DNA from: Flavobacterium yafengii
GTDB lineage: Bacteria; Bacteroidota; Bacteroidia; Flavobacteriales; Flavobacteriaceae
Direction: 5' to 3'
Length of the DNA stretch: 64,000 nucleotides
Assembly (NCBI RefSeq): GCF_030010375.1
Contig: NZ_JASCRY010000003.1
Span: 434,001 to 498,000, forward strand
Under the pieces are notes generated by a model. It was not told the DNA's origin. It worked only from the letters and a program-made list of their open reading frames with translations, and ran no database searches. Positions 1-9,264 of this stretch are shown here, one piece after another (positions within the stretch are counted from its first letter, which is position 1; each line of letters starts with the position of its first letter). The position numbers were made by a program, and so were the translations under genes.

Positions 1-2240
1 ATACATTGCCTTTGGTTGATTTTTCAAAAGAACGAATCGATTTGGTGGAACTGTATCCTTACAAAAGAATATTCGATGAAGGTTTGGTCTCCGTTATGGT
101 TGGACACCTTGAAATTCCTAGTTTAGATCCTAGAAAAAATCTGCCTTCTTCCGCTTCGTATAATGTAGTAACCAACTTGCTTCAAAAGCAACTGGGTTTT
201 GAAGGATTGATTTTTACAGATGGTTTAGCCATGAAAGGCGCCACAGATTTCCTAGGTCCTGGTGATCTTGAATTAACTGTAATTCTTGCTGGAAATGACA
301 TTTTACTTGGTCCAGTAGACGTACAGGCAGGTTTCGAAAAACTAGAAACAGCCTACAAAAATGGAATTCTTACCGAAGAACGTTTGGCTTATTCGGTAAA
401 AAAAATATTGCGTTATAAGTACAAAGCGGGATTGAATAAATACAAGCCTATTGCTTTAGAAAACTTAGTTCAAGACATCAATCCTTCAGAAAATGATGCT
501 TTACATTATAAATTGTATGAAAATGCAATCACTGTTTTAAAAAATGAAAAGAAAATACTTCCTATCAAAAATTTAGATCAGAAAATTGCATACGTAAAAC
601 TGGGAGATGATGTCAACAGCACTTTTGTCACTACATTAAAAAAATATACCGAAGTGACAGAAATATCTAACACCAATATTGACAGTTTAAACACCGAATT
701 AAAAAAATACAATACTGTTATCATTGGTTTCCATAAATTAAACAAAACCTGGGAAAAACAGAATTTTACCGAAACTGAATTGCTTTGGTTACAAAAAATT
801 GCAAAGCACAACAAAGTAATTTTAGATATTTTTACAAAACCTTATTCCCTATTGCCAATCAATACTTTTGATGATATTGAAGGATTAGTAGTTTCCTACC
901 AAAACTCTGATATAAGTCAGGTGGTTTCAGCAGAATTACTATTTGGAGCTATAGAAGCCAAAGGAAAATTACCCGTATCCATTAATTCATCCTTCCATAT
1001 AAATGAGGGCTTATCAACCAAAAAATTAAACCGTTTGGGTTTTACAACCCCAGAAAATGAAGGAATGAATCCATTGATTTTATCTAAAATCGATGCTATA
1101 GCCCAAAAAGCAATTGATGGTAAAATGACTCCTGGAATGCAGGTGCTTGTCGCTCGAAAAGGAAATGTCATTTTCCAGAAATCCTATGGTTACCATACCT
1201 ATGATAATACTACGAAAGTTTCCAATTCAGACTTATATGATGTAGCCTCGATTTCAAAAATGATTTCAACTCTGCCTAACGTGATGCAATTATACGATCA
1301 AAATAAAGTGAATCTGGATACCAAATTAAAAAAAATGGTTCCCCTTTTTTCTAAAACAAATAAAGAAAACATCAACTTCAAGGATTTACTGACACACTAT
1401 GCTGGGCTTCAGGCTTGGATTCCATTTTACAAAGCAACTTTGGACACCGAAAACAAACCTTTGGAAAAATACTATCATAAAATAGCTGACTCCCAATTTT
1501 CCACAAAAGTAGCCGACGGTCTTTTTATTAGAAATGATTATCACGATACCATAATGAAAATCATTGCAAATAGTCCATTGGCAATTAAAAGAGAATACAA
1601 ATACAGCGATTTCACCTTCATTATCCTGAAAGAATACCTCGAAAGAAAAACTAAAAAGAAATTAGAAGTTTTAAGCCAAAAAAAATTTTACAGCTCACTT
1701 GGAATGAATAATACGCTTTACAATCCCTTAGAAAGAGTTGATAAAAATAGAATTGCACCGACTGAAGTTGATAATTATTTTAGACATCAGGTTGTTCGGG
1801 GATACGTTCACGATATGGCAGCGGCAATGGAAGGTGGAATAGCGGGTCATGCCGGAATTTTTTCTAACGCTATGGATGTTGCCAAAATGATGCAGCTGTT
1901 TTTACAAAAAGGAAATTACGGCAATAAGCAATATTTTTCCGAAAAAACATTCGATGCCTTCAATACTTCCTATTACAGTTCTGAAGGAGTTCATAGAGGT
2001 TTAGGTTTTGATAAAAGAATAGGGAAAGACGGATCTACCTGCACATGCGTTTCTGAATCCAGTTTTGGTCATACAGGCTTCACGGGAAACATAGCTTGGG
2101 TCGATCCCAAAACAGAAATTGTATATGTTTTCCTATCCAATAGAACCTATCCCGAAGTATCCAATGAAGGAAATAAATTATCTAAAGAAAAAATTCGAGA
2201 AGACATTCAGCAAATAATTCAGGAGTCGATCATCAAATAA
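1..2240 (+). CDS. GH3 beta-N-acetylhexosaminidase / serine hydrolase fusion (5' truncated by window)
   Basis: The reading frame is open from the window edge, so the true start lies upstream. The first ~90 visible residues are the end of a GH3 (NagZ-type) catalytic barrel, with the nucleophile region FTDGLAMKG near visible residue 70. A GH3 C-terminal alpha/beta domain follows to about residue 340. The rest is a class C beta-lactamase/esterase domain with an SxxK motif (SISK, ~412), a YxN-like YSD (~533) and HTG (~689). In this family architecture GH3 removes terminal GlcNAc, and the serine hydrolase resembles AmiE-type amidases that cut the MurNAc-peptide bond, so muropeptide salvage is the best guess. 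It probably acts in the periplasm, but the signal peptide is outside the window. The next gene, on the same strand, is a NagX-like membrane protein. The domain call is firm and the substrate is inferred. Confidence 0.88.
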   Translation, partial: TLPLVDFSKERIDLVELYPYKRIFDEGLVSVMVGHLEIPSLDPRKNLPSSASYNVVTNLLQKQLGFEGLIFTDGLAMKGATDFLGPGDLELTVILAGNDILLGPVDVQAGFEKLETAYKNGILTEERLAYSVKKILRYKYKAGLNKYKPIALENLVQDINPSENDALHYKLYENAITVLKNEKKILPIKNLDQKIAYVKLGDDVNSTFVTTLKKYTEVTEISNTNIDSLNTELKKYNTVIIGFHKLNKTWEKQNFTETELLWLQKIAKHNKVILDIFTKPYSLLPINTFDDIEGLVVSYQNSDISQVVSAELLFGAIEAKGKLPVSINSSFHINEGLSTKKLNRLGFTTPENEGMNPLILSKIDAIAQKAIDGKMTPGMQVLVARKGNVIFQKSYGYHTYDNTTKVSNSDLYDVASISKMISTLPNVMQLYDQNKVNLDTKLKKMVPLFSKTNKENINFKDLLTHYAGLQAWIPFYKATLDTENKPLEKYYHKIADSQFSTKVADGLFIRNDYHDTIMKIIANSPLAIKREYKYSDFTFIILKEYLERKTKKKLEVLSQKKFYSSLGMNNTLYNPLERVDKNRIAPTEVDNYFRHQVVRGYVHDMAAAMEGGIAGHAGIFSNAMDVAKMMQLFLQKGNYGNKQYFSEKTFDAFNTSYYSSEGVHRGLGFDKRIGKDGSTCTCVSESSFGHTGFTGNIAWVDPKTEIVYVFLSNRTYPEVSNEGNKLSKEKIREDIQQIIQESIIK

Positions 2241-2324
2241 AAGTGTTGACACCATTTTCATAAAACTGAATAAAGTAGGTTAAAATAATTGAATTCAGCA
2301 ATCAAAGAATCTAAATTTAAAAAA

Positions 2325-3596
2325 ATGACAAAAGAGCGTTTAATTTCACTAGATGTATTTCGAGGATTTACTATATTATTAATGACTATAGTAAACAACC
2401 CTGGAAGTTGGGCCGCTATTTACCCGCCTTTAGCACATGCAGAGTGGCATGGCTGTACACCGACCGATTTAGTTTTTCCCTTTTTCATTTTTATTATGGG
2501 GACAGCAATCCCTTTTGCAATGCCATCAAAACATTTTGACTACGCAGTTTTTAATAAAATCATTGTTCGATCCTTACGAATTTTCTGTTTAGGATTATTT
2601 TTAAATTATTTCAGTAGAATTGAATTATTGGGCTTAGAGGGAATTTACTTATTACTAATCAGGTTGATGATAACTTTTGCAGTCGCTTATGCACTTTTAG
2701 GAAACTTTAGTTTAAAAATCAAAACCTATCTCGTTTTTGGAATTTTTGCAATATTAATAATCTTAGCATACAGCCAAATTGAAGCATTTCAGGATGTACG
2801 AATCCCAGGAGTTTTACAGCGAATAGGAATTGTATATTTTTTTATCTCTCTTTTGTATTTAAAAACAAATCTCAAAACACAACTTCTGGTTGCTGCATCA
2901 ATTTTATTGGGTTACTGGATTGCAATGGCTTTTGTTCCAGTTCCGGAATTTGGTGCTGCAAATTTTGAAAAAGGTACCAACTTAGCTGCGTGGTTGGATA
3001 ATTTAGTATTGAAAGGACATCTATGGAGCTTTTCCAAAACTTGGGATCCAGAAGGGATTTTGAGTACTCTTCCGGCTGTAGCCACAGGAATTCTTGGAAT
3101 GTTCATAGGCCAAATATTAAACTTAAAAATCCAACTAACTGAAATTCTAAAAAAAATAGCAGTCGCTGGATTTGCATTGCTAATCGCAGGCTTGCTTTGG
3201 AGTCTACTGTTTCCGCTAAACAAATCACTTTGGACAAGTTCCTATGTACTATATTCTGCAGGCATCGCCACGTTATGCCTAACATTATTGTACTTCCTGA
3301 TAGATGTTGCAAATTATAAAAAATGGACAAAGTTATTTTTAATTTGGGGTGTGAATCCTATGATTGTGTTTTTCTTTTCGGGAATTATTCCAAGAGTTTT
3401 GAGCTCAATTACAATTCAAAACCCGGAGATAAGTACTGAACAAATCAATATTCAGAGTTATTTTTATAAATTTTATATTATTCCTATTTTCAGCAATCCT
3501 ATGAATGCTTCATTAACTTTTGCGGTCGTCTATGCTATTTTTTGGTCTCTAATCTTGTGGGCGTTTTATAAAAATAAATTAATTTTTAAAGTATAG
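2325..3596 (+). CDS. NagX/DUF5009-type multi-pass membrane acyltransferase-like protein
   Basis: About 423 aa with roughly ten hydrophobic segments. It opens with RLISLDVFRGFTI and has HGCTPTDLVFPFFIF soon after, typical of the DUF5009 / heparan-alpha-glucosaminide N-acetyltransferase-like family (NagX). Family members sit in the inner membrane next to aminosugar-salvage genes, and some are proposed to acetylate or transport the sugar. I chose the ATG at 2325, directly before the conserved TKERLISLDVFRG. An in-frame TTG at 2289 would add 12 poorly conserved residues. It lies 84 bp behind the GH3/serine hydrolase gene with no terminator between, so co-transcription and a joint role in cell-wall aminosugar recovery are likely. 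Its biochemical activity cannot be read from the sequence. Confidence 0.8.
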   Translation: MTKERLISLDVFRGFTILLMTIVNNPGSWAAIYPPLAHAEWHGCTPTDLVFPFFIFIMGTAIPFAMPSKHFDYAVFNKIIVRSLRIFCLGLFLNYFSRIELLGLEGIYLLLIRLMITFAVAYALLGNFSLKIKTYLVFGIFAILIILAYSQIEAFQDVRIPGVLQRIGIVYFFISLLYLKTNLKTQLLVAASILLGYWIAMAFVPVPEFGAANFEKGTNLAAWLDNLVLKGHLWSFSKTWDPEGILSTLPAVATGILGMFIGQILNLKIQLTEILKKIAVAGFALLIAGLLWSLLFPLNKSLWTSSYVLYSAGIATLCLTLLYFLIDVANYKKWTKLFLIWGVNPMIVFFFSGIIPRVLSSITIQNPEISTEQINIQSYFYKFYIIPIFSNPMNASLTFAVVYAIFWSLILWAFYKNKLIFKV

Positions 3597-3840
3597 CCCC
3601 TAAAAATTATCGAAATAAGTTTTTCTATTTTTTGTTTGCACATCAAGTTAAAATAATAGCTTAAAGTATTTGGGGCAATAAGAAGCTCGAACCATTGCAC
3701 CTATCAAATTAAAAATATCTTAAAGAGCCATTAAAAAATATTATAAATGAATACAAAATTTTATACATTAACATCAACCACTAGATTAATGTGTTCTTAA
3801 AAAAAATAGTACTTCAAATTGACTAAACACAGTATTTCAA

Positions 3841-4038
3841 TTGAAAATTGATAAAGGTTTGTTTGCTGTAAAGGACATACAACGCATAACCGGCAAGAGT
3901 TACCGTCAAAGTATTAGATTATTACAAAATATAAGAAAGGAGTTGAATAAGCTTCAAAATGAGTTGGTATCAATCGAGGAATTCTGCCAATACACGAGCC
4001 TAAAAATGGAACAGTTCGAACCGCTGATAATTGGTTAG
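3841..4038 (+). CDS. Small DNA-binding-like protein (65 aa, TTG start)
   Basis: The frame reads AVKDIQRITGKSYRQSIRLL, then a charged helix and SIEEFCQYTSLKMEQ. This pattern suggests a short helix-turn-helix or recombination-accessory protein. No ATG is available near the N-terminus; TTG at 3841 is the only reasonable start. A decayed copy of the same gene lies at 14497-14676 on the same strand, so the frame is a real, once-coding sequence, and the two copies lie on either side of the PUL. A strong hairpin terminator follows at 4097-4136. Its function is unknown; I would not go beyond a possible DNA-binding role. Confidence 0.55.
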   Translation: MKIDKGLFAVKDIQRITGKSYRQSIRLLQNIRKELNKLQNELVSIEEFCQYTSLKMEQFEPLIIG

Positions 4039-4096
4039 GAATAGTTTCTAACCTTTTAAAATAATTAATCTGAATAGCTATTGCAACTTATAAGTA

Positions 4097-4136
4097 AAAA
4101 CGAGAAGCCTGGACATTCAACTCTGCTTCTCGTTTT
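4097..4136. terminator. Rho-independent terminator, probably bidirectional
   Basis: The 12-bp inverted repeat AAAACGAGAAGC / GCTTCTCGTTTT (4097-4108, 4125-4136) has a 16-nt loop. A-rich and T-rich flanks allow it to work in both directions. It lies between the small + strand ORF and the end of the minus-strand PUL. Confidence 0.8.
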
Positions 4137-4193
4137 ATGGGGTAACGGATCTTAAGCAAAAATCACTGAGCCCTAATTTATTAATCAATTGTA

Positions 4194-6260
4194 TTACTCT
4201 GTTTTTGAAATCCACTGATCCTCAATTCCCCAATTTTTATTAGGTAATGCTCCAGTTTCAATGATTAGGGTTCCACCATTACTAATCTCTTCCTGCGTCA
4301 ACCAATTTCTAAATAAAGGCTGACCGTTTAAACGAGCCGATTGAATATAAAAGTGATCTTTATTGTAATTGCTAACTCGAATATGAAATGATTTTCCGTT
4401 CTCCCAATTTAATTTTACAGACTCAAAGATCGGAGCCGTCAAATAGTAAATCGGGCTTCCAATATTCGCCGGAGACAGACCTATACTTCGCATCACAAAC
4501 CAGGATGACATCGTACCGGCATCATCATCCATAGTGCGCACATAGGCTTGAGGTTCGTTCTTATAGATCCTTCCAATATAGGAATCAATCCCTTTACTGT
4601 TGTCATTAAAATAAACCTGAACCACCGTATCCAAAAGAATATTCCGAAACAGTTTTTGTGATTTCCAAGGTTGGGAACTCGCATTATACAGTCCTGGAAC
4701 TTGCAAGTCCGGTTGATTCGCATGATTGTAATTGTCCTCCGCAAAAAATTGATCCAATTGCTTTAAAAAAGGTGCTTCTCCTCCTATTAACTTTTTCAGC
4801 CCCAACACATCAAAAGGAACAAACCAGCGATACTGCCAAACAGTGCCCTGATACATTCCGCGAGCGGGCATTTTATCGATATCTTTCTGCGATAAATCAG
4901 CGAAATCTTTTTCCCAATAGTGTTTATAGTCTAACGCTTTATTCAAATACTTGGTACTCAACAAAGGGTCTTTGGTGATTTTCAGAATTTCAGAAAGCGC
5001 CCAACTGTCGTAAGAAGATTCCAAAGCCTTATCTGGTGAATTGTATTGCAATCGATCCACTTCCGCAATTAAGGAATCTTTAATAGTCTTAAAATCTACT
5101 GCATATCCTTTTCTATAGCCATCCAATAAAACAACAATCGCATGTTCCGTGCGGACTGTCGGTGAGGATTCGTGCTTTGTTGCCCAATTATTCTTCCCAT
5201 ACGGATACAAATTAGCAATAGAGCGCACGATGGGCCCAAAACGTTCCGGATAAGCCAGAGAAAGCATGGGCAATTGCTCGCGATAATTATCCCAAATAGC
5301 CCAACCGTTGTATATAGGACTACTGGATTTTTGAATGGAACCGTCAATAGCTTTATAGGTGCCATCAGTTTCCGAAACTAAAAACGGGGCTTGTAATCCT
5401 CGGTATAAAAGCGAATAGAATAAATTTTCCCGATCTTTTTCGCCACCAACTACAATTCGGTTTAAATGATGATTCCATACTGCAGTTGTTTGCGCAACCA
5501 AATCTTCCAGAGGCATAACTTCTATTTTAGCTTTGGCGAAAGCCGCACTCACAGAAGAAAAGCCAACACGAACTTCCATTTCGGTAGCGTCTACAAGAGC
5601 AGCAATACGATACTGATGGTCGGCGGTTTTTGTTATCATTCCCAAATTGGAGAATTCAAGAACATAATAAATGCGATATATTCCCTTATCACAAGTCGTT
5701 TGGGTATCTATCCAGCCACTGATACTTTGGGTTCCAATTTCATGCTCTTCAGCAACAAATCGATTGACGAAAGCGTGCGATAAATCAATATGAAGCCCTG
5801 CTCCTTTTCTCGGAAATTTATAATGATGAATTCCAAAATTATGTTTTACACTCATTTGTGCCTGAATCCCATTTTCAAATGCTACCTGATAAAAACCTGC
5901 TGAAGCAGATTCTTGTTTTTTCAGTAATAAAGTTCCGGTATCGTCATCCAAAATAGGTTTGATAAGCAAATTTCCACCACTTCCCAAACAACCCACTCCT
6001 TCCATACGGCTATGGGTAAAGCCCAAAAATTGCTTTGCCAAATGCTCATAACCAGAATGAATATGAGGATAAGTTTGTGGTCCAATACTAATCATATTGA
6101 AGGGAGAAGAAGCAGATGGAGACATTTGTCCATGATCTCCTGAACTGCCCAAAAAGACATTTACTTTTTCTACTGACGATGCTACTTTGGTAACATTATT
6201 TTTTAAAGGCTGGCAGGCCACTATCAACAAAGCAAGTCCTAAAATAAGTATTTTTTTCAT
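4194..6260 (-). CDS. GH92 family glycosidase lipoprotein with Gln at the general-acid position
   Basis: A GH92 enzyme (calcium-dependent exo-acting alpha-mannosidase family) of about 688 aa. The N-terminus has a lipoprotein signal with lipobox LIVAC, so it is probably surface or periplasmic. It shows the GH92 features GYEHL / FTHSRMEGVGC near the N-terminus, the YNGWAIWDNYR region, and the C-terminal acid motif DDDAGTMSSW that supplies the base. The conserved acid motif, normally HxNEP, reads HANQP: the Glu is a Gln (residue 516 counting from 6260, codon 4713-4715). In characterised GH92s this Glu is the general acid. Gln there is reported for members that cleave mannose-1-phosphate diesters. 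I prefer the ATG at 6260; an in-frame ATG at 6269 abuts the stop of the preceding gene. It is the last gene of the PUL, so its substrate is probably a mannose-containing, possibly phosphorylated, glycan. Confidence 0.88.
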   Translation of the reverse strand: MKKILILGLALLIVACQPLKNNVTKVASSVEKVNVFLGSSGDHGQMSPSASSPFNMISIGPQTYPHIHSGYEHLAKQFLGFTHSRMEGVGCLGSGGNLLIKPILDDDTGTLLLKKQESASAGFYQVAFENGIQAQMSVKHNFGIHHYKFPRKGAGLHIDLSHAFVNRFVAEEHEIGTQSISGWIDTQTTCDKGIYRIYYVLEFSNLGMITKTADHQYRIAALVDATEMEVRVGFSSVSAAFAKAKIEVMPLEDLVAQTTAVWNHHLNRIVVGGEKDRENLFYSLLYRGLQAPFLVSETDGTYKAIDGSIQKSSSPIYNGWAIWDNYREQLPMLSLAYPERFGPIVRSIANLYPYGKNNWATKHESSPTVRTEHAIVVLLDGYRKGYAVDFKTIKDSLIAEVDRLQYNSPDKALESSYDSWALSEILKITKDPLLSTKYLNKALDYKHYWEKDFADLSQKDIDKMPARGMYQGTVWQYRWFVPFDVLGLKKLIGGEAPFLKQLDQFFAEDNYNHANQPDLQVPGLYNASSQPWKSQKLFRNILLDTVVQVYFNDNSKGIDSYIGRIYKNEPQAYVRTMDDDAGTMSSWFVMRSIGLSPANIGSPIYYLTAPIFESVKLNWENGKSFHIRVSNYNKDHFYIQSARLNGQPLFRNWLTQEEISNGGTLIIETGALPNKNWGIEDQWISKTE

Positions 6261-6269
6261 GGTATACAT

Positions 6270-7532
6270 TTACGGATCTAAGGGATCAATTGGATTTTGA
6301 TGCAGCGATTCTATTTTTGGAACAAATTCTATCGTAGTTGAATTTAGTCTTTTTAAAATAATGGCAGGTAAATAACCCAATTCCTCCATACAACGGGCAT
6401 TAAAATTTGGATTTCCTACATAATCGCTATGATTAGCATTCGTTACTACAATACTTTTCTTGTCAAGAGGCATTTGATAAGCAATCATCAACCTGCTGAC
6501 ATTGCGCAAATTGGTGGTGGTATGTCTGGCAAAAGGATCAATAAGGATATTTTCTTCGGGAATATGATATATATTCATTAATTCTTTCTTCATTTCAATA
6601 GCCTCACAATAAGCCGCTCTAAATGGATGGGCATGACCTCCGGAAACAATAATTAAAGGGGCTTTCTTAGCTTCATATTCCAGTACTCCCAATTGTAGGT
6701 TTAGTTTCCCAATGGCAGACAATCGGTCTTGATAATTTTCTGGTCCGTTACCCAAAATTAAAACAGACGCATAATCAAAAGCATCAAAATTGATTTGCTT
6801 TAAATTGGCAATTGCCTTCTTATTCTCCTTTTCCTCCAAGGGTTCATAGCGAGCCACCTCATCCCGATGGTTCATATACAAAAGAGATAAACTGAGATCC
6901 AGGCTTTCTTGAAAAAACAGCCTATTCCCTTTCGGTTTTTTATTGTGAAGAAAATCAGACCACATAAAAATAGATCCTTTATAAAATTCAGAGCGCACGT
7001 CATAAGAAACAGAATCCATTTTAGCATATTGAGGGGCTTCCCCAAGACCATAAACCTTCATAATGCGGTTCATTCCCTTAGCACAAACTTGCCATGCTTT
7101 TAGCAATAATTCAGTATCACTAAGATTTTTAAAATTCTCATATTTCCCAGAGGGACGCAAATTATTTTTTACAAAATCTTGCAGTTCCTTTTTGTCTTTC
7201 ATCAAAAGTCGAAGTTCCTCTTCAATACTTTCGAGTTCTTTTTCTTTGAATTGATAGCCCTTAATCAAGCAGGACAGACTGTCTTTACAAGAATTTAATT
7301 TGGAACTGAGCTCTTGTTGCTGCTTATTAAAAATCGTTTTGAAAACACTATTGTTTTCTAGCAGTTGACTAACAACTTTATCGTTTTGAATGGCAGTCAA
7401 CAAATAAAAATTCTTATCCTGAATCAAGGAATTAGATTTAGAAGAGGGATAGCCCAATTCAAATCCTTTTTCTTTTTGGCTATAGCCTGAAATAAAAACA
7501 AGCGCAATTAGTATGTAAATTATTTTTTTCAT
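6270..7532 (-). CDS. YdcF/ElyC-like DUF218 protein, exported
   Basis: A 420-aa protein with an N-terminal signal peptide (KKIIYILIALVFISGYS). A charged, helical middle contains EKELESIEEELRLLMKDKKEL, a likely coiled coil around residues 90-120. The C-terminal DUF218 fold runs from about residue 250 and shows ASVLILGNGPENYQ, IIVSGGHAHPF and VVTNANHSDY. DUF218 proteins (YdcF, SanA, ElyC) are linked to envelope functions and their chemistry is poorly known. The gene lies between susD and the GH92 gene with almost no spacing to the latter, so it belongs to the PUL transcript. Its role there is not clear from the sequence. Confidence 0.75.
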   Translation of the reverse strand: MKKIIYILIALVFISGYSQKEKGFELGYPSSKSNSLIQDKNFYLLTAIQNDKVVSQLLENNSVFKTIFNKQQQELSSKLNSCKDSLSCLIKGYQFKEKELESIEEELRLLMKDKKELQDFVKNNLRPSGKYENFKNLSDTELLLKAWQVCAKGMNRIMKVYGLGEAPQYAKMDSVSYDVRSEFYKGSIFMWSDFLHNKKPKGNRLFFQESLDLSLSLLYMNHRDEVARYEPLEEKENKKAIANLKQINFDAFDYASVLILGNGPENYQDRLSAIGKLNLQLGVLEYEAKKAPLIIVSGGHAHPFRAAYCEAIEMKKELMNIYHIPEENILIDPFARHTTTNLRNVSRLMIAYQMPLDKKSIVVTNANHSDYVGNPNFNARCMEELGYLPAIILKRLNSTTIEFVPKIESLHQNPIDPLDP

Positions 7533-7588
7533 CTTTTTCTAATAAAAAATTGGGCAACCTTTTCGATTGCCCAATTTAGTTTAATTTT

Positions 7589-9256
7589 TTAAAAGCCACT
7601 ATTTTGGGTTACTGTACCTACTGGCAAGGCATCAATATACCGCTGTGGTATTGGGAAATATTCGTTTTTTCCTTTCGTAAATACAGCATTGGTCAAATGC
7701 GTTCTTCTCGTTTTTTCTACTGCCAGATAGGTATTGATAACAGTATCCGCTTCTCCCCATCGAACCAAATTAAAGAAACGGTGGCCTTCCATAGCCAATT
7801 CCAAACGAGTCTCTAAATGTACCGCTGCTTTTGCTGCCATTTTATCGGTCCAGAGAGTGCTGTAAGGTTTAATATTGTAATTCGCTGCGTTGGCACTACC
7901 ATCAAGAGTTTTTACATAGGTAGAATTAGCGGCGCGATTCCGAATTTGATTCACTAAAATTCGAGCTTCATCTACTTTTCCGATTTCTACTGCGGCCTCC
8001 GCTCTCCATAAAACAACCTCCGCATATCGAATAATGTAATAATTTAAAGCATTTACATAAGGCCAAACGGTCACATGAAAAGCAGATTTAGCAGAAACAA
8101 TTCGCTTTTTAGGAGCAAATGCACCATAAGTTGCCAAATCTCTCGCCCAGCTGTCTTGGTATAAAACGCCTAAATCCTTATAAGGTATTCCCGGACGTCC
8201 TATCGTGATATCAATACGTGGATCTACGTTGTCACTGGATATAATGTTAATGTTATTTTCTATTGGCAAACCGAAAGCATCCGTTTTAAAGGCATTTACA
8301 AGATTCTGTGTAGGACGGTGAAAACCATATTGCGAATAAAATGGACCTCCGGGTGCTGACAAACGATCTCCTATACTTCCGTTATAAGAACTAGGTTGAC
8401 CATCTTTTACAGATAGTTGTATAGCAAAAATAACTTCCTTATTATTATCATTTTCCGGTAAAAATATTTGCTGAAAATCAGCTAATAAACCATAATTACT
8501 ATTCATTATTTCAGTCGTTGCATCATAAGCCAATTGCCATTTGTTTTGAAAAACATAACATTTTGCTAAATAGGATTTAGCGGCAATCTTGGTTGGCCTG
8601 CCTAATTCCGTTTGTGTATCTGGCAGATCGGCATACGCCAATTGAAAATCAGCTTCGATTTTAGTCCATAATTCATCCGAGCTAAAAGTCGTATTGGATT
8701 TGGCATAATCAGCAACTGTAGCTGCCGTTTCATCAATATACGGGATATGATTGTATATTTTTTTCAACTCAAAATAAAAATGACCTCTTAAGAATCGCAA
8801 TTCTGCCATTCGTTTGACTTTCAAACTGGCTTCAAAATCAGGGGAAGCATTTAATAAACGCATGGCTTCATTTGCCCGTTTCACCCCTTCGTAAAGTGCC
8901 ACCCACTTGCGTTCTATATCAAGAGTGGTTGAATTTTCATTATAAATCTCCATTTGGTGAATATTGTTCTGATCTCCAGTACCTCCGCCACCTTTATAGC
9001 TGTCATCCGAAGTTACATCACCAAAACTCCAATTAGAACTTGGTGAATTAAGTGCATTAGTGGCTCCGTCAATTTGACCATTTAAAACGCTGTACGCTGA
9101 TATAATAGCGCGTTCTACATTAGCAGGCTTCGTCATTTCAGAAGGATCAACTTCGCCATAGGTAACTTCTTCAAGGAATGTATCGGAACAAGAACTCATC
9201 TGAAGTCCTAAAGCTAGAAAAACTACTATTTTTATTGTGTTTTTTATTCGCATCAT
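7589..9256 (-). CDS. RagB/SusD family glycan-binding outer-membrane lipoprotein
   Basis: 555 aa with a lipoprotein signal (lipobox QMSSC, about residues 19-23), then SDTFLEEVTYGEVDPSEM, typical of SusD N-termini. TPR-like helices follow in the middle, and a C-terminal RagB/SusD domain ends with the ...FPIPQRYIDALP signature. SusD proteins form a lid over the paired SusC porin and deliver glycan to it. The gene lies 8 bp downstream of susC in the same transcript, which is the standard order. Two ATGs are adjacent (9256 and 9253), and the choice does not matter for the signal peptide. Confidence 0.95.
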   Translation of the reverse strand: MMRIKNTIKIVVFLALGLQMSSCSDTFLEEVTYGEVDPSEMTKPANVERAIISAYSVLNGQIDGATNALNSPSSNWSFGDVTSDDSYKGGGGTGDQNNIHQMEIYNENSTTLDIERKWVALYEGVKRANEAMRLLNASPDFEASLKVKRMAELRFLRGHFYFELKKIYNHIPYIDETAATVADYAKSNTTFSSDELWTKIEADFQLAYADLPDTQTELGRPTKIAAKSYLAKCYVFQNKWQLAYDATTEIMNSNYGLLADFQQIFLPENDNNKEVIFAIQLSVKDGQPSSYNGSIGDRLSAPGGPFYSQYGFHRPTQNLVNAFKTDAFGLPIENNINIISSDNVDPRIDITIGRPGIPYKDLGVLYQDSWARDLATYGAFAPKKRIVSAKSAFHVTVWPYVNALNYYIIRYAEVVLWRAEAAVEIGKVDEARILVNQIRNRAANSTYVKTLDGSANAANYNIKPYSTLWTDKMAAKAAVHLETRLELAMEGHRFFNLVRWGEADTVINTYLAVEKTRRTHLTNAVFTKGKNEYFPIPQRYIDALPVGTVTQNSGF

Positions 9257-9264
9257 TTTTAAAT

